Positions 26,864-35,514 of a stretch of DNA of 64,000 nt are shown here, piece after piece; positions within the stretch are counted from its first letter, which is position 1; every line of letters starts with the position of its first letter. The notes below the pieces were generated by a model that saw only the letters and a list, made by a program, of their open reading frames with translations, did no database searches and was not told where the DNA came from. The stretch is from Gammaproteobacteria bacterium (GTDB taxonomy: Bacteria > Pseudomonadota > Gammaproteobacteria > HK1), in the NCBI GenBank assembly GCA_012103455.1, contig WLWT01000001.1:3417288-3481287 (forward strand). Reading direction: 5' to 3'. A program made the translations under genes and the position numbers.

Positions 26864-28522
26864 ATGCCCACCGATACCGCTACCGCCGTCGTAGAGACCT
26901 TGGCCGCCCATGGCGTCGATCTGGTGTATTGCGTGCCGGGCGAGAGCTTTTTACCCATTACCGATGCGTTGAGCGATCACCGGCAGATAGAACTCATCGT
27001 CTGCCGCCACGAGGGCGGCGCGGCGCTGATGGCGGCGGCCCATGCCCGCGCCCGTGGCGCGCCCGGCGTGTGCATGGTGAGCCGGGGGCCCGGGGCGATG
27101 AACGCCGCCATCGGCTTGCATGTGGCCCACCACGATGCCGAGCCGGTGGTATTTCTGATCGGCCAGGCGCCAACCCACCGTCTGGGACGCATGGCGTTGC
27201 AGGAGATGAACTACGCCAAGACCTTCAGCGATACGGCCAAGCTGGTCATCGAGGTGTATAGGGCCGAGCAGGTGTCCGAGTCCTTGGCCCGCGCTTTTCA
27301 CGTAGCCCGCGCCGGTACGCCGGGGCCGGTGGTCGTCGTGTTGCCGGAAGATGTTCTGTACGCCACCGCAGAGGTGCCCTTGGCCGCACCGAGGCCGCTG
27401 GCACAACCGGCCATGAGCGCGGCGGATACGCAAGCGGTGCTGGGCATGGTGGAGCAAGCTGAACGTCCTGTTGTCATTGCCGGTGGCCGGGTACGCACCA
27501 AGCGCTCACTTGCCGATCTCACAGCATTCGCGCAACGTTTTCGCATCCCGGTGGTAACCGCCCACCGCCGGCTGCACACTTTCGACTCGCGCCATCCCCT
27601 GGCCGGGGGCCGGCTGAGCAACCGGGCGCCAGCGCCACTGATGGAGTTGCTGCGCCGCTCCGATCTGCTCATCGTGTTGGGTGAGCGCCTAGGTCCCTCG
27701 GTCAGTCAAGGCTACACCTTCCCGCGCGCGCCCAAAGCGGACCAAGCGATGATCCACGTGTGGCCCGATGCCGCCGAACTGGGCCGGGTCTGGCAGGCGG
27801 ATCTGGCTATTGCCTGCGATCCGGATGCGTTCTTGCAACCGCTATTGGCATCAACCCCCACCCCAGCCGGTGACGCCCGGGAAAGCTGGATACGCTCGTT
27901 GCACGAGAGGCATAGAACGTTGATGACCTGGCAAGAGGCGTCAGCCGACGACGGCGTGGTATTCGGCCGGGTTACGCGGGCCATTGATGGGCATCTTAAG
28001 AGCGATGCGGCGGTGACTTACGATGCCGGCAATTTCACCTCGTGGGTTAACCGTTTCATCAACCTAAGCCAAGACAACATGTCCATAGGCGCAACCGTAG
28101 GTGCGATGGGCGCGGGCGTGCCTTCAGGGGTCGCCGCCGGCTTGGCCGCCCGCGGCCGCCAAGTGGTGGTATTCGTCGGCGATGGCGGCGTCATGATGAC
28201 GGGTAACGAGCTGGCCACGGCCATCCAGTACGGTATCCCGCTCAAGATATTCATCGCCAACAACGCCGCCTTCGGCACCATTCGCATGCATCAGGCGAAG
28301 AGCTTCCCCGGCCGCGTCACACCATCGACCACGCTCACCAATCCCGACTTCGCCCGCTGGGGCCAAGCCTTCGGCGCCCTTGGGCTGCGTATCGAAAACG
28401 ACAGCGACGTTGAAAAAACAGTGGCGCAGGCGATGGCATACGACGGCGCCGTGGTCGTCGATGTGCGCACCAGCCTCGAATACATTGCCGCCACTGCCCG
28501 CCTGCAGGATCTGGAGGGCTAA
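26864..28522 (+). CDS. Thiamine diphosphate-dependent enzyme, acetolactate synthase-like
   Basis: A 552-residue three-domain enzyme. The N-terminal Pyr domain has LVYCVPGESFLPITDAL and the activating Glu in CRHEGGAALMAAAHARA. A central domain carries VVIAGGRVRTKRSLADL. The C-terminal PP domain has the metal/ThDP motif VVFVGDGGVMMTGNELATA followed by IFIANNAAFGTIRMHQ. Members decarboxylate 2-oxo acids and may join the product to a second aldehyde or acid. No small regulatory subunit gene is adjacent, so it is probably a catabolic relative rather than the branched-chain acetolactate synthase. It is coupled to the carbamoyltransferase-like gene. Confidence 0.87.
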   Translation: MPTDTATAVVETLAAHGVDLVYCVPGESFLPITDALSDHRQIELIVCRHEGGAALMAAAHARARGAPGVCMVSRGPGAMNAAIGLHVAHHDAEPVVFLIGQAPTHRLGRMALQEMNYAKTFSDTAKLVIEVYRAEQVSESLARAFHVARAGTPGPVVVVLPEDVLYATAEVPLAAPRPLAQPAMSAADTQAVLGMVEQAERPVVIAGGRVRTKRSLADLTAFAQRFRIPVVTAHRRLHTFDSRHPLAGGRLSNRAPAPLMELLRRSDLLIVLGERLGPSVSQGYTFPRAPKADQAMIHVWPDAAELGRVWQADLAIACDPDAFLQPLLASTPTPAGDARESWIRSLHERHRTLMTWQEASADDGVVFGRVTRAIDGHLKSDAAVTYDAGNFTSWVNRFINLSQDNMSIGATVGAMGAGVPSGVAAGLAARGRQVVVFVGDGGVMMTGNELATAIQYGIPLKIFIANNAAFGTIRMHQAKSFPGRVTPSTTLTNPDFARWGQAFGALGLRIENDSDVEKTVAQAMAYDGAVVVDVRTSLEYIAATARLQDLEG

Positions 28523-28566
28523 AGCACCGCCGCTCACGCGCATACAACCAACCCTCAAGTAGCCGA

Positions 28567-29358
28567 TTAACAGCGGTATTCAAGCCCACCTGCACGTTCG
28601 AGCTGGCGCAGCAGCGCCGGCCACTCAAGCCCCACCTCGATGTGGCCACCAGGCCCGTACATATTCAGTCCCGCCGCAATCGTCTGCGCTTGCGTGTCCT
28701 CGGACAGAGGCTGCAACACCGCCCCGCCGCTCAGCGCATCGATCTGGTGTTTGCATGCGGTTTCGATGCGGTACATCCACACGAACGCTTCACTCATGGT
28801 TTTACCTACCGTGAGCAGGCCATGGTTGCGCAGTATAAGAATGCGTTTACCGCCTAAATCCCGCACGATGCGGGGCCGCTCGTCCAACTCGGTAGCGGTG
28901 CCCTCATAGTCGTGATAACCGAGCCACCCCATCAGCGTGAGCGCTTTTTGGCTATGCGGCAAAAGTCCGTGTTCCTGCATGGAGACGGCCACGCCAAAAC
29001 GCGCGTGCGTGTGCATGACAAAATGCAACTCGGGATCATGCATGTGGATAGCGCTATGGATAACGAACCCGGCCCGGTTCATACCGTATTCGGAATCGCC
29101 GAGCACGTTGCCGTCGCGATCTACTTTGATCAGGGAAGAGGCCGTGATCTCATCGAATAACAGTCCGAACGGGTTGAGCAAAAAAGTGTCCTGCGTGCCG
29201 GGCACCCTAGCGGAGATGTGCGTGTTGTTGAGATCGGTCCAACCCCACAGCGCGCAGAGCCGGTAAGCAGCCGCCAGATCGCAGCGTACCTCCCACTCAT
29301 GCGCGCCTATATCCGCCGGCCGGCGATCATGGGAATGCAATGGAACAACGGCAGCCAT
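28567..29358 (-). CDS. Class II aldolase/adducin-family protein
   Basis: Members are zinc-dependent aldolases, epimerases or decarboxylases of the fuculose-1-phosphate aldolase type. WGWTDLNNTHISARVPGT, FVMHTHARFGVAVSMQEH (zinc HxH) and LILRNHGLLTVGKTMSEA (third zinc His) are visible in a 263-residue product starting at ATG 29358. A longer upstream frame exists but is unlike the family. The gene converges on the TPP enzyme, 44 bases apart. The reaction cannot be told; bacterial relatives are often annotated only as class II aldolase. Confidence 0.85.
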   Translation of the reverse strand: MAAVVPLHSHDRRPADIGAHEWEVRCDLAAAYRLCALWGWTDLNNTHISARVPGTQDTFLLNPFGLLFDEITASSLIKVDRDGNVLGDSEYGMNRAGFVIHSAIHMHDPELHFVMHTHARFGVAVSMQEHGLLPHSQKALTLMGWLGYHDYEGTATELDERPRIVRDLGGKRILILRNHGLLTVGKTMSEAFVWMYRIETACKHQIDALSGGAVLQPLSEDTQAQTIAAGLNMYGPGGHIEVGLEWPALLRQLERAGGLEYRC

Positions 29359-29814
29359 GGGCGAACTCCAAAGTAGGATATACGGGCGTGCCCATTGTAC
29401 TACCCGCCCTGTGTTGCGCCTGAATGCTTGCACCTAGTGATGCTTGCACCTAGTGAAAGTAAGCGTTGAACACTGTAGTGACGCCGTACGAAGTCTGCAG
29501 CGGCCAGGGTGCGATTGAACTGCCCGCCTGCCTGGCAAGGCTGGGCCAAGGCGGCGCGGCGTAAGCTACACCAGTGATGGACGAGGAGACGTTGAGCATC
29601 GACAGGCGCATAAGCGGGTGCGGTGGCCAGGCTTGGTATGGACAGGCCGTAGATGCCGGTGGCTGCGCACCGAGCGTGTGGACAACGGGCGGACAGTCGG
29701 TTGGCAGCGACCGATCCCTGGTGCGCGATCAAAAGTGCCTCCCCCAATGCCGGCGCCTCTGGTCAGACGACACCGGTGCGGATGGTGCTTGAAGTACGCT
29801 CAGCAAGTCATCGA
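29359..29814. other. Gene-free segment with a 16-bp tandem duplication
   Basis: I see no supported gene. ATGCTTGCACCTAGTG occurs twice in tandem at 29424-29455. Short frames on both strands show no recognisable family. It separates the aldolase gene from the end of the PARIS-like pair. Confidence 0.45.
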
Positions 29815-30735
29815 TCAGATCTGAGACAGGTTCCCATCGATGAAGTCCTTTACGTCATCCCCAAAGACATAGCGAGACGCCAAGAGATCGACGGCGTTTG
29901 CTAAGCTCATCGAGACTCGGTTTCGGGGTTTCGAGCCAGCGCTGTCTTTACGCCGCAGCGCCTCCTCAAGCCGGTTCAGAAACCTCACGAAGAACCAAAG
30001 CTCGTACTTCCCACGGATCACGGTCTTTGCGGGCACCTTTTCGATCTCAGTCCGCACCTTCCTGACAACTCGCCATCCTGATTGCCCGCCATTCGACCCG
30101 CATACGCGCCTAAACTCGCGCAGCCCCCCATTCACTTTTCGAACCGCGAGGTCCTCATCGACCGAGACGACACGGGCAAGGTTCGCGTCATTCAGTCGCA
30201 CCGGGCGAGCAGCCCGACGTTCGGCAATCACCCATGCCATCATCGTTAATGCAATTGCCACGAATCTTTGATATGCACGCTTGAATTCATGACACGCCAT
30301 ATCCAATCGCTCATCACGGCTTGACAGGCGAAAGAACTCAGCCCAAACCCTGCGTAGCTCTGCTTCTGTAACCCACAGATTCTCGATGGAATAGCATTGC
30401 GTGATGAAGATCGACTCGCTATCCGGTGTATCGACGTCAAGGAAGTCATCCAGGTCTTTATCCAAGAAGAAGAGCGCTCTGCGGATATTGTCAATACGGA
30501 CGCTTACATGCTCGAACGCTTCAAGAACACCGCGCTTACCGCCGCATGAGAAATCATGAATGTCACCAAGCGAGCCAACGCGCCTGCGGATCTCCGGCAT
30601 GAAGAATGCCCGATCATCATCGCCCTCGAAGAAGACGTAGATGTCCTTCGTTCCTGCTTTGTAAGCCAAGGTGAACTGATGGCGCACGGAAACCGGACTT
30701 GACTTCTGCTCGCGCAGGTAATCGAGAAAACTCAT
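29815..30735 (-). CDS. ariB: AriB-like DUF4435/TOPRIM protein of a PARIS-type defence pair
   Basis: In PARIS systems AriB is the effector released from the AriA ATPase when a phage anti-restriction protein is sensed; it is a TOPRIM-type nuclease acting on tRNA. The 306-residue protein shows the TOPRIM/DUF4435 pattern: an acidic loop YVFFEGDDDRAFFMPEI near residue 40, the aspartate pair in ALFFLDKDLDDFLDVDT near residue 90, and the DUF4435 motif QCYSIENLWVTEAE. The ATG start (30735) overlaps the ATPase stop as ATGA, indicating coupled translation. Assignment rests on domain pairing and order; DUF4435 proteins also occur with ATPases not called PARIS. Confidence 0.78.
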   Translation of the reverse strand: MSFLDYLREQKSSPVSVRHQFTLAYKAGTKDIYVFFEGDDDRAFFMPEIRRRVGSLGDIHDFSCGGKRGVLEAFEHVSVRIDNIRRALFFLDKDLDDFLDVDTPDSESIFITQCYSIENLWVTEAELRRVWAEFFRLSSRDERLDMACHEFKRAYQRFVAIALTMMAWVIAERRAARPVRLNDANLARVVSVDEDLAVRKVNGGLREFRRVCGSNGGQSGWRVVRKVRTEIEKVPAKTVIRGKYELWFFVRFLNRLEEALRRKDSAGSKPRNRVSMSLANAVDLLASRYVFGDDVKDFIDGNLSQI

Positions 30736-32135
30736 CGGACAACGATGCAATCTCGAAGATCACGGGCGTACTGCTCGAACTCATTGTCGAAAATAAACGG
30801 GGAATGAGTTACGGCAGCTATGAAATCACATCTGCTAGAACGGGCAAGGTCGGGCAACAGACGCTTTTGCCACTCAACGGAAAGCGATAGCTCTGGTTCA
30901 TCAATGATAATGAAGTAGGATTGCGCATCCCCCAGGTATACGTGAGACAGCAGCGAGACGATCTGTTTCTCTCCCGAAGAAAGCTGTCCCATCTGGATAG
31001 TGGAAGCATGGTCGGTCATGATGGTTAAGTCGTAGTTCACATCGTCATAGACGATTCGCTTTCCATCCAAATACCGATTGCAGACCAAAACGAACTCACG
31101 GAGTGAATCCTCCTGCGTCTGCTGTAACCGAAAAATTTCAACAAGCTTCGAAAAGAAGTGCGCGAGGTACTTGTCTCTTACAGTCTCCTCACTTCCGCTG
31201 TCCGACTTTATCTTGTTGATGACATCCTGAAGGTGCGCTTTGTCCTGCTCACTCAGAGTCCGCTCCTCAACACGGTCGAGGATCTTCTCCACTGACTGAT
31301 CGTCTAGACCTTGGATCTCGGCTCGCTCGTACTTGTCCGCATGGCCTCGAATCACATCCCGCAGATAACTCCCAGCTAGGTCACCCAACTGAACGCGCAT
31401 CCGTTCTTTGAAGCGGCTCAGCATCTGGCGGATCGTCTCTTGAACGTCCTCCATTCCGAACTGAACCAGTTCAACGTACCCGCCAGCCTTTCGACGACGT
31501 ATGCCTCGCGACTCGCGACGCATGTATCGATCCATGTCTTCATCGAAATGTGGAAATAGGGTGCGCAGATCCTGCTCGATGCGCCGGTACGTAGGGAGAT
31601 ACAGAATTTGACCGTCGATACCAGCCTCTATTGCTTCACTCAGATCGGAGAGAGTGTCACCGTCCCCTCCGTCGAACATCGAAAGCTGCCAGCCCGGATC
31701 CGCCCGTTCAACCATTGAAGACAAATATTCAGCCGGGATGTGCAACTCGTCCGCAAGCAACGAATACTGTCGAGAGAACAACATTTGGAGCACGCCGGGA
31801 TCTTCGCTGGCCCTTGCCCGCACCGGCGGCGGCAATTCGCGCAGCAGCCTGCGCAGATTCTTTCCGGAGGGGCGGAGTTGAGACGAAGCGAGGCGTAGCC
31901 GCTGTTGGCCAAGCTTTATAGACACTTCGTCAAACTGATACCCAAACAGTCGATGCCATTGCCGGGTCAAGAAGTAGTACAGAATGTTGACAACGGTGGT
32001 CTTTCCGAGCCCGTTCACTCCTACCAGAACCATACGGTTGTCCTCGACAGGAATTCGCAGGTCGAGTCTCCCGTGAAGCCCTTTGATAGTAATCTCTGAA
32101 AGTTTTCGAGGCATTTTGGCCATCGCCATCACCAT
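30732..32135 (-). CDS. ariA: AriA-like AAA ATPase of a PARIS-type defence pair
   Basis: A 467-residue SMC/ABC-like ATPase of the AAA_15/AAA_21 type. The Walker A is MVLVGVNGLGKTTVVNIL, the ABC-like signature is QLSSGEKQIVSLLSHVYLG, the Walker B is SYFIIIDEPELSLSVEWQ, and the switch His is in AAVTHSPFIFDNEFE. The central region (~180-370) is helical and charged, as in SMC-like sensors. In PARIS, AriA oligomers sequester AriB and detect phage proteins such as Ocr. Several Met codons near the start (32135 to 32114) are possible; MPRKLSEITIKGLHG is the most natural. No promoter is obvious. Confidence 0.8.
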   Translation of the reverse strand: MVMAMAKMPRKLSEITIKGLHGRLDLRIPVEDNRMVLVGVNGLGKTTVVNILYYFLTRQWHRLFGYQFDEVSIKLGQQRLRLASSQLRPSGKNLRRLLRELPPPVRARASEDPGVLQMLFSRQYSLLADELHIPAEYLSSMVERADPGWQLSMFDGGDGDTLSDLSEAIEAGIDGQILYLPTYRRIEQDLRTLFPHFDEDMDRYMRRESRGIRRRKAGGYVELVQFGMEDVQETIRQMLSRFKERMRVQLGDLAGSYLRDVIRGHADKYERAEIQGLDDQSVEKILDRVEERTLSEQDKAHLQDVINKIKSDSGSEETVRDKYLAHFFSKLVEIFRLQQTQEDSLREFVLVCNRYLDGKRIVYDDVNYDLTIMTDHASTIQMGQLSSGEKQIVSLLSHVYLGDAQSYFIIIDEPELSLSVEWQKRLLPDLARSSRCDFIAAVTHSPFIFDNEFEQYARDLRDCIVVR

Positions 32136-32189
32136 GAAGTCGCCGAACGGTTGTTCTCGCCGGACCCGGTACTTGTAACCGACATCAAT

Positions 32190-32673
32190 GCAATGTCAAG
32201 GATCTGGCCGAGCCAGAGGGTGGCGAACCCGATAACCTCGAAGCAGATAGAGCAGAGCCCGGCACAGAAGAGCCGGATAGCGATGAGGGAGCGCAGGATT
32301 TAGCGCCGGCGCCGGCGAACACCACCTCGTGGTTGCAGGGAACTGGAGGCGACGAGCGGCAAAAAGCTGCTCTACATACTGACTGCCGCCCAAGACCTGC
32401 TGCGCCAGCAATTGTTCGGCGCCGCCACAGAACTCATCGGCTCCGCTGTGCTAGTCGCCGCTGCCCACAAGGCGGGTCTCTCACAAGCCCCGGCGGTAAC
32501 TAATGCAGCGGTGTGGCTCTACACCGCTGCCATACCCGACGGTAAATTGGATAACCAACACGCCGGGCTTATCCTACGCACCCTACGCATTGGCGCAGGC
32601 CGAACAGCTACCGCAAGCGTTGCTGGCCCAATCGCCGGACGCAGTGAGTACGTTTGTTAGCAGTGCTGCCTAG
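32190..32673 (+). pseudogene. Unrecognised protein remnant with several frameshifts
   Basis: Three frames in succession look coding: an acidic stretch (EPEGGEPDNLEADRAEPGTE), then a helical part (GKKLLYILTAAQDLLRQQLF, SAVLVAAAHKAGLSQAPAVT, NAAVWLYTAAIPDGKLDNQH), then YALAQAEQLPQALLAQSPDA to a stop at 32673. The middle part has regular amphipathic helices and codon use like the neighbourhood. I do not recognise the family. The 3' end overlaps the DUF1801 gene end on the other strand by 17 bases. Confidence 0.4.
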
Positions 32674-33145
32674 ATGACTTTTTTCTAGGGGTTCTTTTCT
32701 CGAGGGTGCTGCGGGCTTGCTCGTAGCTGCGCATGAACGCCTCGGCGCTAATGCGTTTGAACACATCGGCGATCACCGCTAGCGGCACACCATCCAGATC
32801 CTTGACCCGCACACAAGCTTTGCCCATATCCAAACGCTTGCCCGTCGCCCGCCAAGCATTGATGAACCACTGCTTAGCCGTGTCATCGGCGTACACGCAA
32901 AACAGATAAAGTCCGATGTGATGCTTTTGCCAACCGATGGATGCAAAAGGGACCGGTTGTGACGGATCCACGTGATAACCATCCGGATAAATCGAATGCG
33001 GCAGGTAAAAGCTCGGCAGGCCGTACTGCATACCCTCTTCGAAAGCCGGATCGATATGGGCGGCGATAACCTCCCGGATGGTGTTGAGCGCGTGGCGCCG
33101 CTCGGGTGTTAACGCATTTAAGTATTGCGCGATGGTGAGCATCAC
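32657..33145 (-). CDS. DUF1801/YdhG-like protein
   Basis: A 162-residue protein of the DUF1801 group. It has YLNALTPERRHALNTIREVI, FEEGMQYGLPSFYLP and PFASIGWQKHHIGLYLFCVY followed by GKRLDMGKACVRVKDLDGVP, the usual order of the domain, and a basic C-terminal tail (RTPRKKSSRQHC). The fold is small and cytoplasmic; biochemical role is unknown, with a suggested link to iron or frataxin-like function in some relatives. It is followed downstream (lower coordinates) by the remnant at 32190. Confidence 0.8.
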   Translation of the reverse strand: MMLTIAQYLNALTPERRHALNTIREVIAAHIDPAFEEGMQYGLPSFYLPHSIYPDGYHVDPSQPVPFASIGWQKHHIGLYLFCVYADDTAKQWFINAWRATGKRLDMGKACVRVKDLDGVPLAVIADVFKRISAEAFMRSYEQARSTLEKRTPRKKSSRQHC

Positions 33146-33289
33146 AAATTCCCCACATGGCTCTCGTCAGCGCCCAGGTCTTTTTTTGCGCCGAAGTCAT
33201 TTCGGTTGTTTTCCGTGCCAACAGCACTGGCAACGCCGCTACAGCTGCGTGGATGAGACGGGATCACCATCGGCAGCCGGCACACACGT

Positions 33290-33922
33290 TCAACACTTCA
33301 GTACCGCCCGCCCGGCGGGACTTGCGCGAAACCGCTCGTCCCAGGCGCGCAGACCCGGCCGGTCGCCAAAGAGATCGGCTTCGATAAAGCGCAAAAATTG
33401 GCAGGCCGCCTGCAGCGTGAAATCGGCAATAGAAGGGGCATCCCCAGTCAAAAACGGCCGGTTATCGGCCAGCTCTTGCTCCAGATAGTCGAATGCGGGT
33501 TGTAGATCCGCTGCCGCCGCATTGGCTACGGCTGGCTCGGCTGGCCGGCCCAAAGGTGACTTCGTGGCGTGAGCATAGCGTCCCATATGGACGGCCGCAC
33601 GCAGTTCTACGATGCGCTCCATCTGCAATGCTCGAGCGCGCGCTTTGACATCGGCTGGCAGCAACGCGCCAGCGGGAAAAAGCGCTTCCAGATAATGAAT
33701 GATCGTCAAAGACTCCAATAGATAGCTACCGTCCCCCAGTTCCAGCACCGGCAGCGTGCCGAAAGGATTGCGCGCGAGGTGCTCGGGCTCTTTGTGCCGG
33801 CCTTTCACCGTGTTGACAACGATCTGTTCGATGCCCATGTCGAGCCCACGGTGCGCCCGCTGCGCGATATAGAGCATGACCTTGGTGGGATTGGGAGCCA
33901 ACGGGACCATGTAGAGTTTCAT
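33290..33922 (-). CDS. Glutathione S-transferase
   Basis: A 210-residue glutathione transferase. The N-terminal domain reads MKLYMVPLAPNPTKVMLYIA with NPFGTLPVLELGDGSYLLES, the cis-Pro/Glu-Ser glutathione-binding segment. The C-terminal domain has RPFLTGDAPSIADFTLQAAC, the usual helix-capping motif. The CoA-transferase gene lies 36 bases upstream on the same strand, so the two likely form an operon. Pairing of glutathione transferase with class III CoA-transferase recurs in this window (23546 and 33290). Confidence 0.87.
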   Translation of the reverse strand: MKLYMVPLAPNPTKVMLYIAQRAHRGLDMGIEQIVVNTVKGRHKEPEHLARNPFGTLPVLELGDGSYLLESLTIIHYLEALFPAGALLPADVKARARALQMERIVELRAAVHMGRYAHATKSPLGRPAEPAVANAAAADLQPAFDYLEQELADNRPFLTGDAPSIADFTLQAACQFLRFIEADLFGDRPGLRAWDERFRASPAGRAVLKC

Positions 33923-33958
33923 CCGGCAGGTTCCATTTGATGGGCTACTGTTGATGGG

Positions 33959-35161
33959 CTACTGCGCCGCCGCGGACCGCACCTCAGGCTCGATGATCAC
34001 TTGTTTAGCCAACAGCTCCGCTATGCGCTCGCCGCCGTAACCGTATTCCTTCAATATAGCAGCGGAATGCTCGCCTATATGCGGTGCATGGGTAAACCGG
34101 GACGGCACGTCAATGGGGGGCAACCCAGGGATTTGTGGTATCGGCAAGGTACCGGCTCCGGCATGCTCCACATAAGCGACGGCACCTACCGCTTGGGTGT
34201 GTTCATGGCCCATAAAAGCGCCGTGATCATGCACCATTGAATTCATCACACCCGCCTCGGTTAACCGCTTCGCCCAGTGGGCCGAGGGCTTTTTCTCGAA
34301 AGCTGCGCGGATCAAAGCCATCAACTCCTTCTCGTTACGGATCCGTTTTTCACCGCTGTCGAAGCGCACATCAGCCTTGAGTTCAGGCAATCCGAGGACC
34401 TCGCAGAGCGCGTCATAATGATGCTCGCGCATCGCCGTGACATTCATGTAGCCGTCTGCGGTACGCATCGTGCCAACCGGCACGTAAAGCGGCTTTACCT
34501 CACCGCCTTCCAGGTAATACTCGGCTATCTTGGCGGCCTGCAAGGCGGCGGCGGACTGCATCAAACTGTTATCTATGTAGCACCCCTGTCCGTAGCGGAA
34601 CTTACGCATCAAAGCAGTCGATAGCGCTTGGAAAGCATAAAGTCCGGTGGTGACATCTATAGGCACCATATTGACCCGGTTCGGCAATCCCTGGCTGTCC
34701 TTGTTGACGGTCATGAAACCGGAGAACGCCTGCATAACCGCATCGGTGACCGGCAGATCCTTGTTCGGTCCGGCTTGGCCAAAGCCGGTCACCGACAGAT
34801 AGATAACGCTAGGGTTAACCGTCTTCACCGCGTCATAAGCGAGGCCGAATTTAGCCATCACACCGGGCCTGAACGCCTCGACCAGCACGTCGCAGTGCAT
34901 GGCAATGTTCCATGCGATCTCTTTTGCTGCGGGCTGCTTCATATCGAGGGCGATAGAACGCTTGCCGCGGTTGAAAGCGATGGAATGGGCGCAGTGGTCG
35001 CCGTACACGGTGCCCATCGCCCGGCCCCAATCGCCCGCCGGCGGATCCACTTTGATGACATCGGCACCATGCTGTGCCAATAGCATGGTACTGTGTGGGC
35101 CGGCCACCCCCTGGGTGAAATCCAAGACCTTAATACCGGAAAATGCCCGTTGACTGGCCAT
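33959..35161 (-). CDS. Class III (CaiB/BaiF) CoA-transferase
   Basis: A 400-residue CoA-transferase. FSGIKVLDFTQGVAGPHSTM, HGADVIKVDPPAGDWGRAMG, NRGKRSIALDMKQP, FRPGVMAKFGLAYDAV and SVTGFGQAGPNKDLPVTDAV are family features; the candidate catalytic Asp is in the last. It differs from the racemase-like protein at 20029 and from the enzyme at 6545, so the window holds three diverged members. It precedes a glutathione transferase gene in an apparent operon. Substrate unknown. Confidence 0.86.
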   Translation of the reverse strand: MASQRAFSGIKVLDFTQGVAGPHSTMLLAQHGADVIKVDPPAGDWGRAMGTVYGDHCAHSIAFNRGKRSIALDMKQPAAKEIAWNIAMHCDVLVEAFRPGVMAKFGLAYDAVKTVNPSVIYLSVTGFGQAGPNKDLPVTDAVMQAFSGFMTVNKDSQGLPNRVNMVPIDVTTGLYAFQALSTALMRKFRYGQGCYIDNSLMQSAAALQAAKIAEYYLEGGEVKPLYVPVGTMRTADGYMNVTAMREHHYDALCEVLGLPELKADVRFDSGEKRIRNEKELMALIRAAFEKKPSAHWAKRLTEAGVMNSMVHDHGAFMGHEHTQAVGAVAYVEHAGAGTLPIPQIPGLPPIDVPSRFTHAPHIGEHSAAILKEYGYGGERIAELLAKQVIIEPEVRSAAAQ

Positions 35162-35514
35162 ATCATTCTTCGCCTCGCTCCAACAAGACCGCTGGTGTAC
35201 GAACTGCGACAGAGCACCGATCGTCTCGTTTGTTGATGATGGTCACATGTTTCGTACAACGAATAGCATAAAATCTAAACCGATCTGCCACCTTTAGAAT
35301 CTTTGCAGCTTAAATCCCCGCAGTTTAAATCCCCATGGCGCAAGCTCTTAAAATCCAAGTCATGCGCTAGTGCTGGCTTGGCCCAATGTTTAGCGCGGGT
35401 TGAGGTTAGAATCTAGCCTTCGATTCAAACCTCGCACCAGGGACCAACTCCGGGCGTACTCGCAGACCGCCCCGCTCCCTCGCGCCGGGGTCTTAACAGA
35501 GCAACCCATAGCCC
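35162..35514. other. Divergent intergenic region before the aminopeptidase gene
   Basis: No gene is seen. The segment separates divergent genes and should hold both promoters. A 15-base direct repeat of the form GCAG(C/T)TTAAATCCCC occurs twice in tandem near 35308-35337. It is more AT-rich around 35250-35300 than its surroundings. Confidence 0.45.

Noticed and set aside
26864..28522. Biosynthetic acetolactate synthase IlvB
   Set aside because: No small-subunit gene and no branched-chain genes nearby apart from the broken ilvD fragment 7 kb away, so only a general TPP-enzyme call is justified.
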